Of a stretch of 34,611 bases of DNA, positions 1 to 7,941 are shown piece after piece; position 1 is the first letter of the stretch, and every line of letters begins with the position of its first letter. This DNA is from Pseudomonadota bacterium (GTDB lineage: Bacteria; Pseudomonadota; Alphaproteobacteria; UBA6615). A model generated the notes under the pieces. It was not told the DNA's origin and searched no databases. It worked only from the letters and a program-made list of their open reading frames with translations. Position numbers and translations under genes: made by a program. The stretch spans positions 1-34,611 of the forward strand of contig JAQCFD010000004.1 in the NCBI GenBank assembly GCA_027618305.1. Reading direction: 5' to 3'.

Positions 1-203
1 AGCGCGGGCGCACGCCCGCGACGGCAAATGCATGGACCGTGCGGTTCTTCGTGAACCCGCTCGTTCCGTGGATATGGCTGGGTGCCCTCGTGATGGTGTT
101 CGGTGGTGTCCTGTCGCTGAGCGACCGGCGCCACCGGGTCGGCGCGCCGCGCCGTGCGGCAAACAGCCCGCCATCGCAGCCCATGCCGGCGCCTGCAGAG
201 TGA
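1..203 (+). CDS. ccmF: Cytochrome c-type biogenesis protein CcmF, C-terminal end (partial)
   Basis: This is the last 66 or so codons of an ORF that enters from the left edge in the frame whose codons start at position 3; it ends with TGA at 201-203. It is absent from the ORF track because its start lies outside the window. The visible protein contains AWTVRFFVNPLVPWIWLG followed by a hydrophobic helix (ALVMVFGGVLSL) and a basic SDRRHR stretch, which is the typical last transmembrane helix and tail of CcmF. CcmF is the inner-membrane haem lyase subunit that, with CcmH and CcmI, attaches haem to apocytochrome c. The next gene, ccmG, starts 15 bases later, as expected for a ccm operon. The identification rests on this tail plus the neighbours. 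Confidence 0.9.
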   Translation, partial: RGRTPATANAWTVRFFVNPLVPWIWLGALVMVFGGVLSLSDRRHRVGAPRRAANSPPSQPMPAPAE

Positions 204-218
204 GGCCGGCGTAGGTCC

Positions 219-767
219 ATGCGACGGCTTCTTGTCATAATGCCGGTGGCCCTGTTCGCCGCGCTTCTGGGGGTCATGGCGACCCTTTTGACCGATGGCG
301 ACCGCAACAACGACCCCTCGCGCCTGCCCTCGCCGCTTGTCGGCAAGCCGGCACCGACGATCTCCCTGCCGGCCATCGCCGAGAATATCCCGGGCGGTTT
401 TACATCCGAGGACCTCAAGGGCGAGGTGACGATCGTCAATGTGTTTGCGTCCTGGTGTATCCCCTGTCTGGCCGAGCATCCGTTGATCACCCAGCTGGCG
501 GCAGACGGCGTGCGGGTCTATGGCATCAACCATCGCGACCAGGCGGCCGACGCCATCACCTGGCTGCGCCGCCATGGCAACCCCTATATGGCAATCGGCT
601 TCGATGCCGACGCGCGTGCATCCCTGGAATGGGGGGTGACGGGGGTCCCGGAAACATTCATCATCGATGCCGACGGCACGATCGCCTACAAGCACACAGG
701 CCCGATCACGCCCGACATACTCGAACGGAAGATTCTCCCGAAACTGCGCGAAGTAGCAGGCGGATGA
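219..767 (+). CDS. ccmG: Thiol:disulfide interchange protein CcmG/DsbE
   Basis: This 182-residue membrane-anchored periplasmic thioredoxin reduces the haem-binding CXXCH cysteines of apocytochrome c, or CcmH. Residues 1-24 form an uncleaved N-terminal anchor. The thioredoxin-like domain carries the active site WCIPC (Cys80 and Cys83). The family-typical GVTGVPETF stretch contains the cis-proline (about Pro144) and the following acidic residue found in CcmG proteins. The length is normal. It follows ccmF by 15 bases, and its stop overlaps the start of ccmH (ATGA at 764-767), which implies translational coupling. Family and context agree, so the call is firm. Confidence 0.96.
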   Translation: MRRLLVIMPVALFAALLGVMATLLTDGDRNNDPSRLPSPLVGKPAPTISLPAIAENIPGGFTSEDLKGEVTIVNVFASWCIPCLAEHPLITQLAADGVRVYGINHRDQAADAITWLRRHGNPYMAIGFDADARASLEWGVTGVPETFIIDADGTIAYKHTGPITPDILERKILPKLREVAGG

Positions 768-1390
768 AGCAAGTCTCGGCCTGTCTGGCCCTCATGATAC
801 TGGTCCTGCTCGCCGGCGGCGCGCCGGCGCTGGCGGTTCAACCCGACGAGGTTCTGGACGACCCCATCCTCGAGGCACGGGCGCGCGAGATATCCACCGA
901 GTTGCGCTGCGTGGTTTGCCAGAATCAATCCATCGACGATTCCGATGCGGAAATTGCCCGCGACCTGCGCCTGCTGGTGCGTGAGCGCCTCGTGGCGGGC
1001 GATGATGACGAACAGGTCGTCCAATATATCGTCGCCCGATACGGCGATTTCGTGCTTCTCCGCCCGCCCTTCCAGCCCAACACGCTGGCCCTGTGGCTCG
1101 CACCGCCGCTGATGGCGGTGATCATCGCGACCCTGGCAGTACTGTTTTATCAGACCTACCAGCGACGCCGGCTGGCCGGTGGCGGACCCGAGCCCCTGTC
1201 GCCGACGGATCGGGCCGAACTGGACGCGCTGGTCGAACGGATCGCGAGCACAAGCCCGCCAAACCCGTCCGGCGCCCGGCGAAGTCAGTTTCGCGCCGAA
1301 ATCGAAGACGGGTTGAAGTCATCGGCCGATCTAGATGATGCGGAAGCCCGGGGCGACACCGACGGGTCCGACGGTCAACAGCGCACATGA
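764..1390 (+). CDS. ccmH: Cytochrome c-type biogenesis protein CcmH (CycL)
   Basis: The 208-residue protein has a signal peptide (residues 1-24, ending around APALA), a periplasmic domain with the hallmark LRCVVCQNQ motif (Cys49 and Cys52), the conserved YGDFVLLRPPF stretch, and one membrane helix at about 108-129. CcmH is the thiol-oxidoreductase subunit of the CcmFHI haem lyase and takes part in resolving disulfides in apocytochrome c. The ORF track gives a longer ORF from 455. I chose the ATG at 764 because it overlaps the ccmG stop, starts a proper signal peptide, and avoids a 103-codon extension lying over ccmG. The tail after about residue 140 is polar, acidic and low in complexity. Its stop overlaps the ccmI start. 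Confidence 0.95.
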   Translation: MKQVSACLALMILVLLAGGAPALAVQPDEVLDDPILEARAREISTELRCVVCQNQSIDDSDAEIARDLRLLVRERLVAGDDDEQVVQYIVARYGDFVLLRPPFQPNTLALWLAPPLMAVIIATLAVLFYQTYQRRRLAGGGPEPLSPTDRAELDALVERIASTSPPNPSGARRSQFRAEIEDGLKSSADLDDAEARGDTDGSDGQQRT

Positions 1391-2670
1391 TATTCTGGAT
1401 CATTCTCGCCGCCCTCACCCTGGCGCTGGTCGTCTGGGTCATCTGGCCGCTGTTGCGTCCGGGGATCGGCAATATGGCGCGCGCCGAATATGATGCCACG
1501 GTCTACTACGATCAGCTTCAAGAGCTCGAGCGCGATCGCACGCGCGGCCTGATTGACGACATCCAGGCCGAGGCCGCACGCGGCGAGATCGAACGCCGCC
1601 TGCTCGCCGCCGGTCGCGCCGCGGGCCTGTCCGGAAAACCGGGGGGCCGGCGCCATGTTGTGCTCGCCGCACTCCTGGCACTCCTGGTGCCGATCGCGAG
1701 CGTGCCGCTTTACCTCGATCTGGGGACACCCGGCCTGCCCAACCTGCCCTACGCCACGCGCGAAACACCCCCCGAAGCAACCGACGGCGTGGTTGCCGCC
1801 GCCCGGTCGCGCCTGCAGGAGGCCGAGGCGCGTACCGTCTCGAACCCCGACGACGCCCAACCCTGGTTTGATCTGGGCCGCCTGCGCCTCGTCGCTGGCA
1901 ACATCGACGGCGCCGAGATCGCGCTGGCACGGGCCCGGGAACTCGACCCGGCCCGCCCGGACATCGCATCGGCCCATGGCGAAGCGCTGGCCGGCATTTC
2001 CGACGGGCTGGTCACACCAGCGGCCCGTCAGGCCTTCGAGGCCGCACTCGCAGGCAATGCCAGCGATCCACGTGCACGGTATTTCCTGGCGCTTGCCGAT
2101 TACCAGGCCGGGTACGAGCAGGACGCGCTCGAAGCCTGGTCCGCCCTGGCAGGTGACGCCCCGGCGGACGCACCCTGGCTGGCGACGGTCCGCGCCCGGG
2201 TGACGGACACCGCGCGCGAACTCGGCCACGACCCGGCCAACTGGCTTCCCCGGACCAGCGCCGCCGCAACGCCGGACAGGCGCGGCCCGACGGACGCAGA
2301 CATCGCCGCTGCCCAGAACCTGAACGACGAAGAACGCCAGGCGATGATCCAGGGCATGGTCGATAATCTGGCCGCGCGCCTTGAAGACGAACCGGATGAT
2401 CTGGCCGGCTGGCGCATGCTCGCGCGGTCCTGGGAAATGCTCGGAAACCCCGCCGCGGCGGCGCAGGCCTACGCCCGCGCCATCGCCCTCGAACCGGACC
2501 ATGCCGAGACATTGCTTCGTGGTGCGATCACGTCGGCGGAATCCGGCGACACCGCTGCCGCGCGGGAACACTTCGTGCGTCTGCGCGACCTGATCCCGCC
2601 CGACGCCGACGCCCACCGAATGGTGAGCGAAGCGATCGCAAGGCTCGACGCGAACGACGCCGGTCGCTGA
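1387..2670 (+). CDS. ccmI: Cytochrome c-type biogenesis protein CcmI (CycH), TPR-containing
   Basis: This 427-residue protein has two membrane helices (about 1-23 and 91-111). Between them lies a cytoplasmic segment with the CcmI signature YYDQLQELERD...EAARGEIERRLL. A large periplasmic part follows, containing tetratricopeptide-like repeats (for example the stretches around WFDLGRLRLVAGNIDGAE and WRMLARSWEMLGNPAAAAQAY). CcmI binds the C-termini of apocytochromes and delivers them to CcmF/CcmH. The start overlaps the ccmH stop by ATGA. Separate ccmH and ccmI genes match the alphaproteobacterial arrangement rather than the fused gammaproteobacterial form. A 545-codon antisense ORF over this gene is a GC-driven shadow. 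Confidence 0.95.
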   Translation: MIFWIILAALTLALVVWVIWPLLRPGIGNMARAEYDATVYYDQLQELERDRTRGLIDDIQAEAARGEIERRLLAAGRAAGLSGKPGGRRHVVLAALLALLVPIASVPLYLDLGTPGLPNLPYATRETPPEATDGVVAAARSRLQEAEARTVSNPDDAQPWFDLGRLRLVAGNIDGAEIALARARELDPARPDIASAHGEALAGISDGLVTPAARQAFEAALAGNASDPRARYFLALADYQAGYEQDALEAWSALAGDAPADAPWLATVRARVTDTARELGHDPANWLPRTSAAATPDRRGPTDADIAAAQNLNDEERQAMIQGMVDNLAARLEDEPDDLAGWRMLARSWEMLGNPAAAAQAYARAIALEPDHAETLLRGAITSAESGDTAAAREHFVRLRDLIPPDADAHRMVSEAIARLDANDAGR

Positions 2671-2673
2671 CCG

Positions 2674-3096
2674 GTGGATATCGCCCTGGACCTGCTGCGG
2701 CTCACGGTGGCGCTGGCCGCCGCCGCCGGCATTCTGTATGGGCTCTATCGCGGGCTGCGCTGGCGGTTTCCCCGGCTGGGTGCGTTCCGCGCCCGGCTGA
2801 TTGTCGGGCTCGGTGCCGTCTTTATCTTCGCCATCGCAATGAACCGGCTGACCATCAGCGATGCGCAGTGCCTGGCCCATGAGAACACTGTCCTGCTGCG
2901 CGGCGAACGCATCATCAACCTGCGTCAGGCCGAAATCGCACGGCCCGCGCGCAGCGTGGACTCTCCGCACTACGCCAATGTTCTGGAATCCTGCGCCTTC
3001 CTGGTCGAACACTGCCCGCTGGACGGGGCCGACAAGGCCGGCGTGACCACCGCCCGGATCTGCGAGAAGGCCGCCGCCGGCATGCCCCTGAACTAG
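2674..3096 (+). CDS. Small two-helix membrane protein with four-cysteine C-terminal domain, function unknown
   Basis: The 140-residue ORF starts with GTG three bases after the ccmI stop, so it is probably co-translated with the ccm operon. I do not recognise the family. Two hydrophobic segments (about 11-27 and 42-57) flank a strongly basic loop (RGLRWRFPRLGAFRAR). By the positive-inside rule this puts the loop in the cytoplasm and the C-terminal 80 residues in the periplasm. That tail has four cysteines (66, 107, 114, 130), enough for two disulfides. No CXXC or CXXCH motif is present, so it is neither a thioredoxin nor a c-type cytochrome. The link to cytochrome c maturation is inferred from position only. 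Confidence 0.8.
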   Translation: MDIALDLLRLTVALAAAAGILYGLYRGLRWRFPRLGAFRARLIVGLGAVFIFAIAMNRLTISDAQCLAHENTVLLRGERIINLRQAEIARPARSVDSPHYANVLESCAFLVEHCPLDGADKAGVTTARICEKAAAGMPLN

Positions 3097-3250
3097 GCGC
3101 GATTCGCCAAGCCGGCAAAATTATGCGACAATCTGACGCAGACCCGGGAGATGCCATCCGGGACATTGAGTGGCGCGCATCGTGGTCGGTCAGATGCGAA
3201 AACAGACAAGGACCGGCCGACGGGTGCGCCCATTAGCGAAAGGTGCCCCC

Positions 3251-3682
3251 ATGAACGTAGCCGCAATTCTTCGAAACAAGGGCAATGCCATCGAGACCAT
3301 CCGGCCCGACCGGACGGTGTCGCAGGCCTGTGCCCGGCTGACAGAACTCAGTATCGGCGCACTCGTGGTGAGTGAGAATGGTCGGCAGGTCGACGGGATC
3401 ATCTCGGAGCGTGATGTCATCCGCCATATCGCGAGCACGGGTGCGGAGACGCTGGATCTGCGCGTTGCCGACATCATGATCCACGAGGTCGTCACCTGCA
3501 CGCGCGAGGACAACATCGCCCATCTCATGGAGACCATGACCGAGCATCGGATTCGGCATCTGCCGGTGGTGGAAGACAACGCGCTGATCGGGCTGGTCTC
3601 GATCGGCGATGTGGTGAAGCACCGGATCCGGGAAACCGAACAGGAGGCCGAGGCCCTCAAGGCCTATATCGCAACGGGTTGA
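3251..3682 (+). CDS. CBS-domain protein (two CBS domains, stand-alone)
   Basis: The 143-residue protein consists almost entirely of two CBS motifs. The first (about 8-66) ends in GIISERDVIRHIA and the second (about 72-130) in LIGLVSIGDVVKHRI. Tandem CBS domains form a Bateman module that binds adenine nucleotides such as AMP, ATP or SAM. Small stand-alone versions are common in alphaproteobacteria and usually lack an assigned partner. The track ORF starts at 3170, but I prefer the ATG at 3251: it has a purine-rich GAAAGG just upstream and the conserved domain begins right after it. The gene is separated from the ccm operon by 154 bases, so it probably has its own promoter. What it regulates cannot be read from the sequence. 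Confidence 0.92.
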   Translation: MNVAAILRNKGNAIETIRPDRTVSQACARLTELSIGALVVSENGRQVDGIISERDVIRHIASTGAETLDLRVADIMIHEVVTCTREDNIAHLMETMTEHRIRHLPVVEDNALIGLVSIGDVVKHRIRETEQEAEALKAYIATG

Positions 3683-3706
3683 GTGAACCGGCCGGCGGCG
3701 GATCGC

Positions 3707-4495
3707 TTACTTGCCGGTGAAGACCGGCTTGCGCTTTTCCATGAACGCCGTGCGGCCCTCGATATAGTCCTGGCTCGCAAAACACGCCGCGACCTGCTCG
3801 GCGCACAGCGCGACGTTGCGGTCGGCGGGCGCCTTCAGATTTTCATTCACCGCGATTTTGACCGCCCGGATGGTCAGCGGCGCGTTGCCGGAGATGCGTT
3901 GGGCATAGTCATCGCAATAGGCCTCCAGCTCGGCCCGCGGCATCACCCGGTTGATCAACCCCATGGTGAGCGCCTCGGCCGCATCGAACTGGCGCGCCGT
4001 GTAGAAAATCTCCATCGCAAAGGACGGTCCGACGATCTGCATCAGGCGCTCGATGCCGGCCGCGGCGTAGCCCAGCCCCAGTTTGGCGGCCGGGACGGCG
4101 AAGCGCGAATCGTCCGACGCGATGCGGATATCGCAGCACAGCGCGATCGCCAGGCCACCGCCAATGGCATAGCCGCCGATCTTCGCGATGGTGGGCACCG
4201 GCGCGTGGGTCAATGTTTCCTGGAAGTCTTTCACCGACGCGTTGTACTCGTCGACCGCCGCCTTCGAATCCCGCTCTTCGCCGAACTTGGAGATATCCGC
4301 GCCGGCGACGAAGGCCTTCTCGCCCGCCCCGGTCAGCATGATCACGCGGACATCGCCCGCAGCACAGAAGTCGCGGATCGCGGTTGCCCCGTCGCGCCAC
4401 ATCTCCAGCGACATCGCATTGTGGCGGTCGGGGTTGTTGAAAATGATGTGGCCGACGGCGCCTTCGCGTCGGCTGATGATCCGGTCGGTGGCCAT
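3707..4495 (-). CDS. Crotonase-superfamily protein (enoyl-CoA hydratase/isomerase-like) lacking both catalytic glutamates
   Basis: The 262-residue protein has the full crotonase fold signature: the acyl-CoA binding segment AFVAGADISKF (about 61-71) and the second oxyanion-hole segment GYAIGGGLAIALCCDIRIAS (about 109-128). Aligned by eye with rat mitochondrial hydratase, Glu144 (GGGCE) corresponds to Ala116 here and Glu164 (QPE) to Ala136 (VPA). A classical syn-hydration is therefore unlikely, although the oxyanion hole is intact. Other crotonase chemistries (thioesterase, decarboxylase, isomerase, hydrolase of C-C bonds) remain possible. The start has a good AGGAGA site upstream. It is the last gene of a minus-strand run (VOC, SDR, LLM, SDR, crotonase), 126 bases after the preceding SDR. 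Confidence 0.93.
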   Translation of the reverse strand: MATDRIISRREGAVGHIIFNNPDRHNAMSLEMWRDGATAIRDFCAAGDVRVIMLTGAGEKAFVAGADISKFGEERDSKAAVDEYNASVKDFQETLTHAPVPTIAKIGGYAIGGGLAIALCCDIRIASDDSRFAVPAAKLGLGYAAAGIERLMQIVGPSFAMEIFYTARQFDAAEALTMGLINRVMPRAELEAYCDDYAQRISGNAPLTIRAVKIAVNENLKAPADRNVALCAEQVAACFASQDYIEGRTAFMEKRKPVFTGK

Positions 4496-4621
4496 GTGTC
4501 TCTCCTGGCCGTTTCATCGGCCGTTGGTCTGATTCGAGGCGGTATATTTCCGCGCAGGGTCAATCTGTGTGGGGTCAATCAATATAGCGCGGATGGCGTT
4601 CGAGAAAGTCCGAAACCCGCC

Positions 4622-5371
4622 TCAGATCAGGCGCCCGGAATCGATCTTCAGCAGCGTCCCGGTCATATGCGGCGCGAGGTCCGACATGGCGAAGACGACG
4701 AACTGGGCCAACTCCTCGGGTTCGGCCAGTTCCCCCAGCGGAAAGGTCTTCGCCACCCGTTCGCCATGCCCGGGCATGGCGCGCACCAGTTCGGTATTGG
4801 TCGTGCCGGGCACCAGAACATTCACCCGAATACGGTGCTCGGCCAGTTCGAAGGCCAGCGATTGCGCCAGATTGTGCAGCGCGCCCTTGCTGGCGGCATA
4901 GGCGATGAAGCCGGGCAGCGGGCGGATCCCCTGGGACGAGCCGCTGATGATGATGCTGCCCCCCTCACCCTGCGCCAGAAGCCGGCGCGCACCTTCCGCC
5001 ACCACCCGAAACGTGCCGTTCAGGTTGACGTCCATGACGGCGTCCCAACTGTCGAAATCGAGTTCGGCGATCGAATCGCGAGTGCCCGTAATGCCCGCAT
5101 TGGCGAGGATGCCGTCGATGCGCCCGAACTGTTCGACCGTTTGATCGAACAGGCCGACGACCTGGTCGCCGTCGCGAATGTCGGCCTCGACACCGAGCGC
5201 CGCCGCACCGGGGACCGCTGCCGCCAGTTCGCTGACGGTCGCGGCGAGCTTGTCACCCTCGATATCGTTGAGGACCACATTGGCACCGGCCTGCAGGCAC
5301 GCTGCCGCGCTCGCCTTGCCAATCCCGGATGCCGCGCCCGTTATGATGATCGTCTTGCCCGTCAGTTTCAT
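4622..5371 (-). CDS. Short-chain dehydrogenase/reductase (classical SDR)
   Basis: This 249-residue classical SDR has the cofactor motif TGAASGIG (11-18), NAG at 91-93, a catalytic serine at about 145, and Tyr158/Lys162 in YAASK. The Asp36 region after the second strand (LNDIEGD) suggests a preference for NAD(H) over NADP(H), which is an inference from the acidic residue. The substrate is unknown; the SDR family covers hydroxyacyl-CoA, alcohols, steroids and sugars. Upstream is a strong GAGGGAAGG ribosome binding site. The gene lies 31 bases after the LLM oxidoreductase on the same strand, so the two are probably co-transcribed. Confidence 0.94.
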   Translation of the reverse strand: MKLTGKTIIITGAASGIGKASAAACLQAGANVVLNDIEGDKLAATVSELAAAVPGAAALGVEADIRDGDQVVGLFDQTVEQFGRIDGILANAGITGTRDSIAELDFDSWDAVMDVNLNGTFRVVAEGARRLLAQGEGGSIIISGSSQGIRPLPGFIAYAASKGALHNLAQSLAFELAEHRIRVNVLVPGTTNTELVRAMPGHGERVAKTFPLGELAEPEELAQFVVFAMSDLAPHMTGTLLKIDSGRLI

Positions 5372-5402
5372 CGCTTTTTCCTTCCCTCAAAACGCCACCG
5401 CA

Positions 5403-6383
5403 TCAACGCATCGCCCCGGCCAGAAGTTCGTAGGAGCGCACCCGCGCGGCATGTTCCCAGATTGCGCCGACGACCATCAGCTCGTCGGCGCCTGTGGCTT
5501 CGACCAGCGGCGCCAGCTTGCCCCTGATCGTGTCGGGTGCGCCATAGAATGAACAGCCCAGCATGGATGAGGCCTGCGACTTCTCCATCGGCGACCAGAA
5601 GGCCTCGATGTCATCGACCGGCGGCGGCAGCTGGCCGCGGGTGCCGCGCACCATGCGGGTGAATTGCTGTTGCGGGGTGGTGAACAACCGCCGCGCCTCG
5701 TCTTCCGTATCCGCGACGACAACGTTGCAGCCAACCATCACGTAAGGCGCGGCGAGCTGTGCCGACGGCTCGAACCGCTCGCGATAAATCTCGACCGCCT
5801 GCATCAGCGCCTGGGGCGCGAAGTGCGAGGCGAAGGCATAGGGCAGACCGAGCATGGCGGCGAGCTGCGCCCCAAACAGGCTGGAGCCCAGAATCCACAG
5901 CGGCACATTGGTGTTCTCGCCCGGGATCGCGTGGATTGTCTGGTTCTCCTGCGGTGGGCCGAGCAGGGCCTGCAGCTCGAGGACGTCCTGGGGGAAATGT
6001 TCAGACGAGTCCGGGCCGCGCCTTAGGGCCTGCAACGTGCGCTGGTCCGTCCCCGGCGCGCGCCCCAGACCGAGATCGATGCGGCCGGGGAACAGTGTCG
6101 CCAGCGTGCCGAACTGCTCGGCGACGACCATCGGTGAATGGTTCGGCAGCATAATGCCGCCCGCGCCGACGCGGATCGTCTTCGTGCCGCCGGCCACATG
6201 GCCGATGCACACGGCGGTGGCCGCGCTGGCGATGCCGGCGAGGTTGTGATGCTCGGCGAGCCAGAAGCGGGCGTAGCCGGCAGCCTCGGCGTGCTGTGCC
6301 AGGTCGCGTGCGTTGGCCAGCGCGTCGGCCGGCGTGAAGCCTTCGCCAATATAGGCAAGGTCGAGTACGGAGAGATCTACCAT
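5403..6383 (-). CDS. LLM-class flavin-dependent oxidoreductase (luciferase-like)
   Basis: The 326-residue protein starts [18 protein letters not shown] and contains [16 protein letters not shown] and [10 protein letters not shown]-type strands (seen as [25 protein letters not shown]). These are typical of the bacterial luciferase-like TIM-barrel family, group 1 (YhbW-like). Such enzymes use reduced flavin and oxygen, or F420 in some branches, to oxidise aldehydes, ketones, sulfonates or nitrogen compounds. No partner flavin reductase is visible nearby. It sits in the middle of the minus-strand run, 58 bases after an SDR and 31 before another. The family call is secure; the substrate is not known. 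Confidence 0.94.
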   Translation of the reverse strand: MVDLSVLDLAYIGEGFTPADALANARDLAQHAEAAGYARFWLAEHHNLAGIASAATAVCIGHVAGGTKTIRVGAGGIMLPNHSPMVVAEQFGTLATLFPGRIDLGLGRAPGTDQRTLQALRRGPDSSEHFPQDVLELQALLGPPQENQTIHAIPGENTNVPLWILGSSLFGAQLAAMLGLPYAFASHFAPQALMQAVEIYRERFEPSAQLAAPYVMVGCNVVVADTEDEARRLFTTPQQQFTRMVRGTRGQLPPPVDDIEAFWSPMEKSQASSMLGCSFYGAPDTIRGKLAPLVEATGADELMVVGAIWEHAARVRSYELLAGAMR

Positions 6384-6441
6384 GGTGTCATTCTAGCTCA
6401 GCTGTGCAACAGCGGCCCTGCGGTCGGCGTGGACGGGAACA

Positions 6442-7233
6442 TCACCGCGTGCTGCTGATCATGCCACCATCGACCGCATACACCTGGCCGGTCAGGAAAC
6501 TCGCCCGCTCGCTGGCCAGAAACGCCGCCAGGGCCGCGAATTCCCGCACCGTGCCGACGCGCCCGACGGGAATGTCCGCGGCCTGCGCCCGCGCGGCCTC
6601 TTCGAGGCTGATCCCCTGCTTTTCAGCCATCGCCGCGCGCGTGGAACGCAGCCGGTCGGTCTCGATCCGCCCCGGCATGATCACATTGATCGTCACCCCG
6701 TCCGGTGCGATCTCGAGGTCAATCGTCTTCGACCAGTTGACCAGTGCCACGCGCAATGTGTTCGAGATGCCCAATACCGGGATCGGCTCGACCACGCCCG
6801 AGGAGGAGACGGTGATGACCCGGCCCCATTTGCGCTCACGCATACCCGGCAGAAGATGGCCGGTCATGCGGATGACGCTGAGCACCATCGCTTCGAAATA
6901 ATGCGCCCAGGTTTCGGTATCGACGGCGCTGATCGGCCCCAGCGGCGGACCACCGGTATTGTTGATCAGAATGTCGACACCACCAAGCTCGGCTTGTGCC
7001 GCGGCGGCCGTCGCATCGACCGCGTCGAGATCGGACATGTCACAAGAACGGCCAATCACCTCAACGCCGTGCTCCTTCGCGATGCGCGCCGCCGCATCCT
7101 CGCAGGCTGCCGCATCGCGGCTGCACAGCATGATGCGCGCACCTTCGGCGGCGAGTTCATTGGCGATCCCGAAACCGATGCCCCGGCTGCCGCCGAGCAC
7201 CAGGGCGCGCTTGCCCGTCAAACCCAAATCCAT
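6442..7233 (-). CDS. Atypical SDR-family protein with Ser/Arg in place of catalytic Tyr/Lys
   Basis: The 263-residue protein has an intact Rossmann motif (LGGSRGIG, about 13-20), NNTGG in place of NNAG (91-95), and serines at 143-145. Counting 13 residues on from Ser144, where the catalytic Tyr should be, gives Ser157, and the Lys position (+4) is Arg161, in the stretch LGISNTLRVAL. An SDR subgroup with SNTLR-type sequences is widespread and annotated as 3-oxoacyl-ACP reductase-like, but without the Tyr-Lys pair normal hydride transfer is doubtful. I moved the start from the track's 7440 to the ATG at 7233, where the conserved Rossmann strand begins; the extra 69 codons overlap the VOC gene. 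It follows the VOC gene by 40 bases. Confidence 0.93.
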   Translation of the reverse strand: MDLGLTGKRALVLGGSRGIGFGIANELAAEGARIMLCSRDAAACEDAAARIAKEHGVEVIGRSCDMSDLDAVDATAAAAQAELGGVDILINNTGGPPLGPISAVDTETWAHYFEAMVLSVIRMTGHLLPGMRERKWGRVITVSSSGVVEPIPVLGISNTLRVALVNWSKTIDLEIAPDGVTINVIMPGRIETDRLRSTRAAMAEKQGISLEEAARAQAADIPVGRVGTVREFAALAAFLASERASFLTGQVYAVDGGMISSTR

Positions 7234-7273
7234 AACGTCTCTTCCTTTGTGTATGGCTGTCCCTGGCGGGACC

Positions 7274-7768
7274 CTAGCCCGTCGGCGCCTTGTCCTTCCA
7301 CTTCTCCGGCCGCAGCGCCAACTGCGCGAGACCCTCCATGTCGGCGGCCTCTTCCGCAGGGAAATTGAGTTCGACCGTGATGCCGTTCGGGTCACGCACG
7401 AAGACCTGGTACAAATCTGTCTTGCTGGCCTGTTGCTCAAGATAGGTCACGCCGCGCGCCTTGAAGCGGTCGGTCATCTCGCCCCGGTTGGCGGCGCGGA
7501 ACGCGATATGATGGATCGGCCGGCTGCCCTGGGCGATATCCTCGGGCGTGGCGTTGGGGTCCGGCACCGGGCGCGCTTCGTCGTTCGGACGCGGCGGCAC
7601 GATATGGATGATGTCGCGATCGCCGAGATAGAGCCAGGTCACCTCCACATCGGCACCGAAGTCCGGGTGCGGGCCTTCCTCGAAACCGAGATTGTCGATG
7701 TACCACTGCACCGTCGCCTTATAGTCCTGGGCGACGACGAGAAAATGTTCGAGATGGGAAATGGCCAT
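7274..7768 (-). CDS. VOC-family metalloenzyme (glyoxalase/extradiol dioxygenase fold)
   Basis: The 164-residue protein has two beta-alpha-beta-beta-beta modules, starting with ISHLEHFLVVAQD and GSRPIHHIAFRA. Candidate metal ligands sit at the usual VOC positions: His8, His87 and Glu133 (GITVELNF). It may therefore be a one-domain dioxygenase, epimerase, lyase or resistance-type protein; the sequence does not choose between these. I chose the ATG at 7768 over the track start at 7804 because it is preceded by AGAGGA at a suitable distance and the conserved strand begins at once. It is the first gene of the minus-strand five-gene run, and the 173 bases upstream separate it from a divergent transporter. 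Confidence 0.9.
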   Translation of the reverse strand: MAISHLEHFLVVAQDYKATVQWYIDNLGFEEGPHPDFGADVEVTWLYLGDRDIIHIVPPRPNDEARPVPDPNATPEDIAQGSRPIHHIAFRAANRGEMTDRFKARGVTYLEQQASKTDLYQVFVRDPNGITVELNFPAEEAADMEGLAQLALRPEKWKDKAPTG

Positions 7769-7941
7769 GAATTCAGTCCTCTGATATTCATCCGGGATCG
7801 CCATCAGAGGACATCCCGGTCGGAAATGTATGTTTCGGGGCGACTTTACTTACAAACGGCTTGCTTCTACATCGGAAACGAACCGTCGACATCCGGCGGC
7901 GACATCCTGACAACCTGGCGCGCGATCATGCTGAAGAAGCC

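Noticed and set aside
1375-3012. 545-codon minus ORF opposite ccmI
   Set aside because: It lies over ccmI and the small membrane gene, has no domain signature, and is explained by GC-rich codon use.
3683-5527. 614-codon + ORF opposite the crotonase and SDR genes
   Set aside because: It runs antisense to two clear enzymes and the gap between them, and the translation is low-complexity and unlike any family.
7769-7941. Promoters in the divergent gap between the VOC and EamA genes
   Set aside because: Hexamer pairs found there match three or four of six bases at best, so none was convincing.
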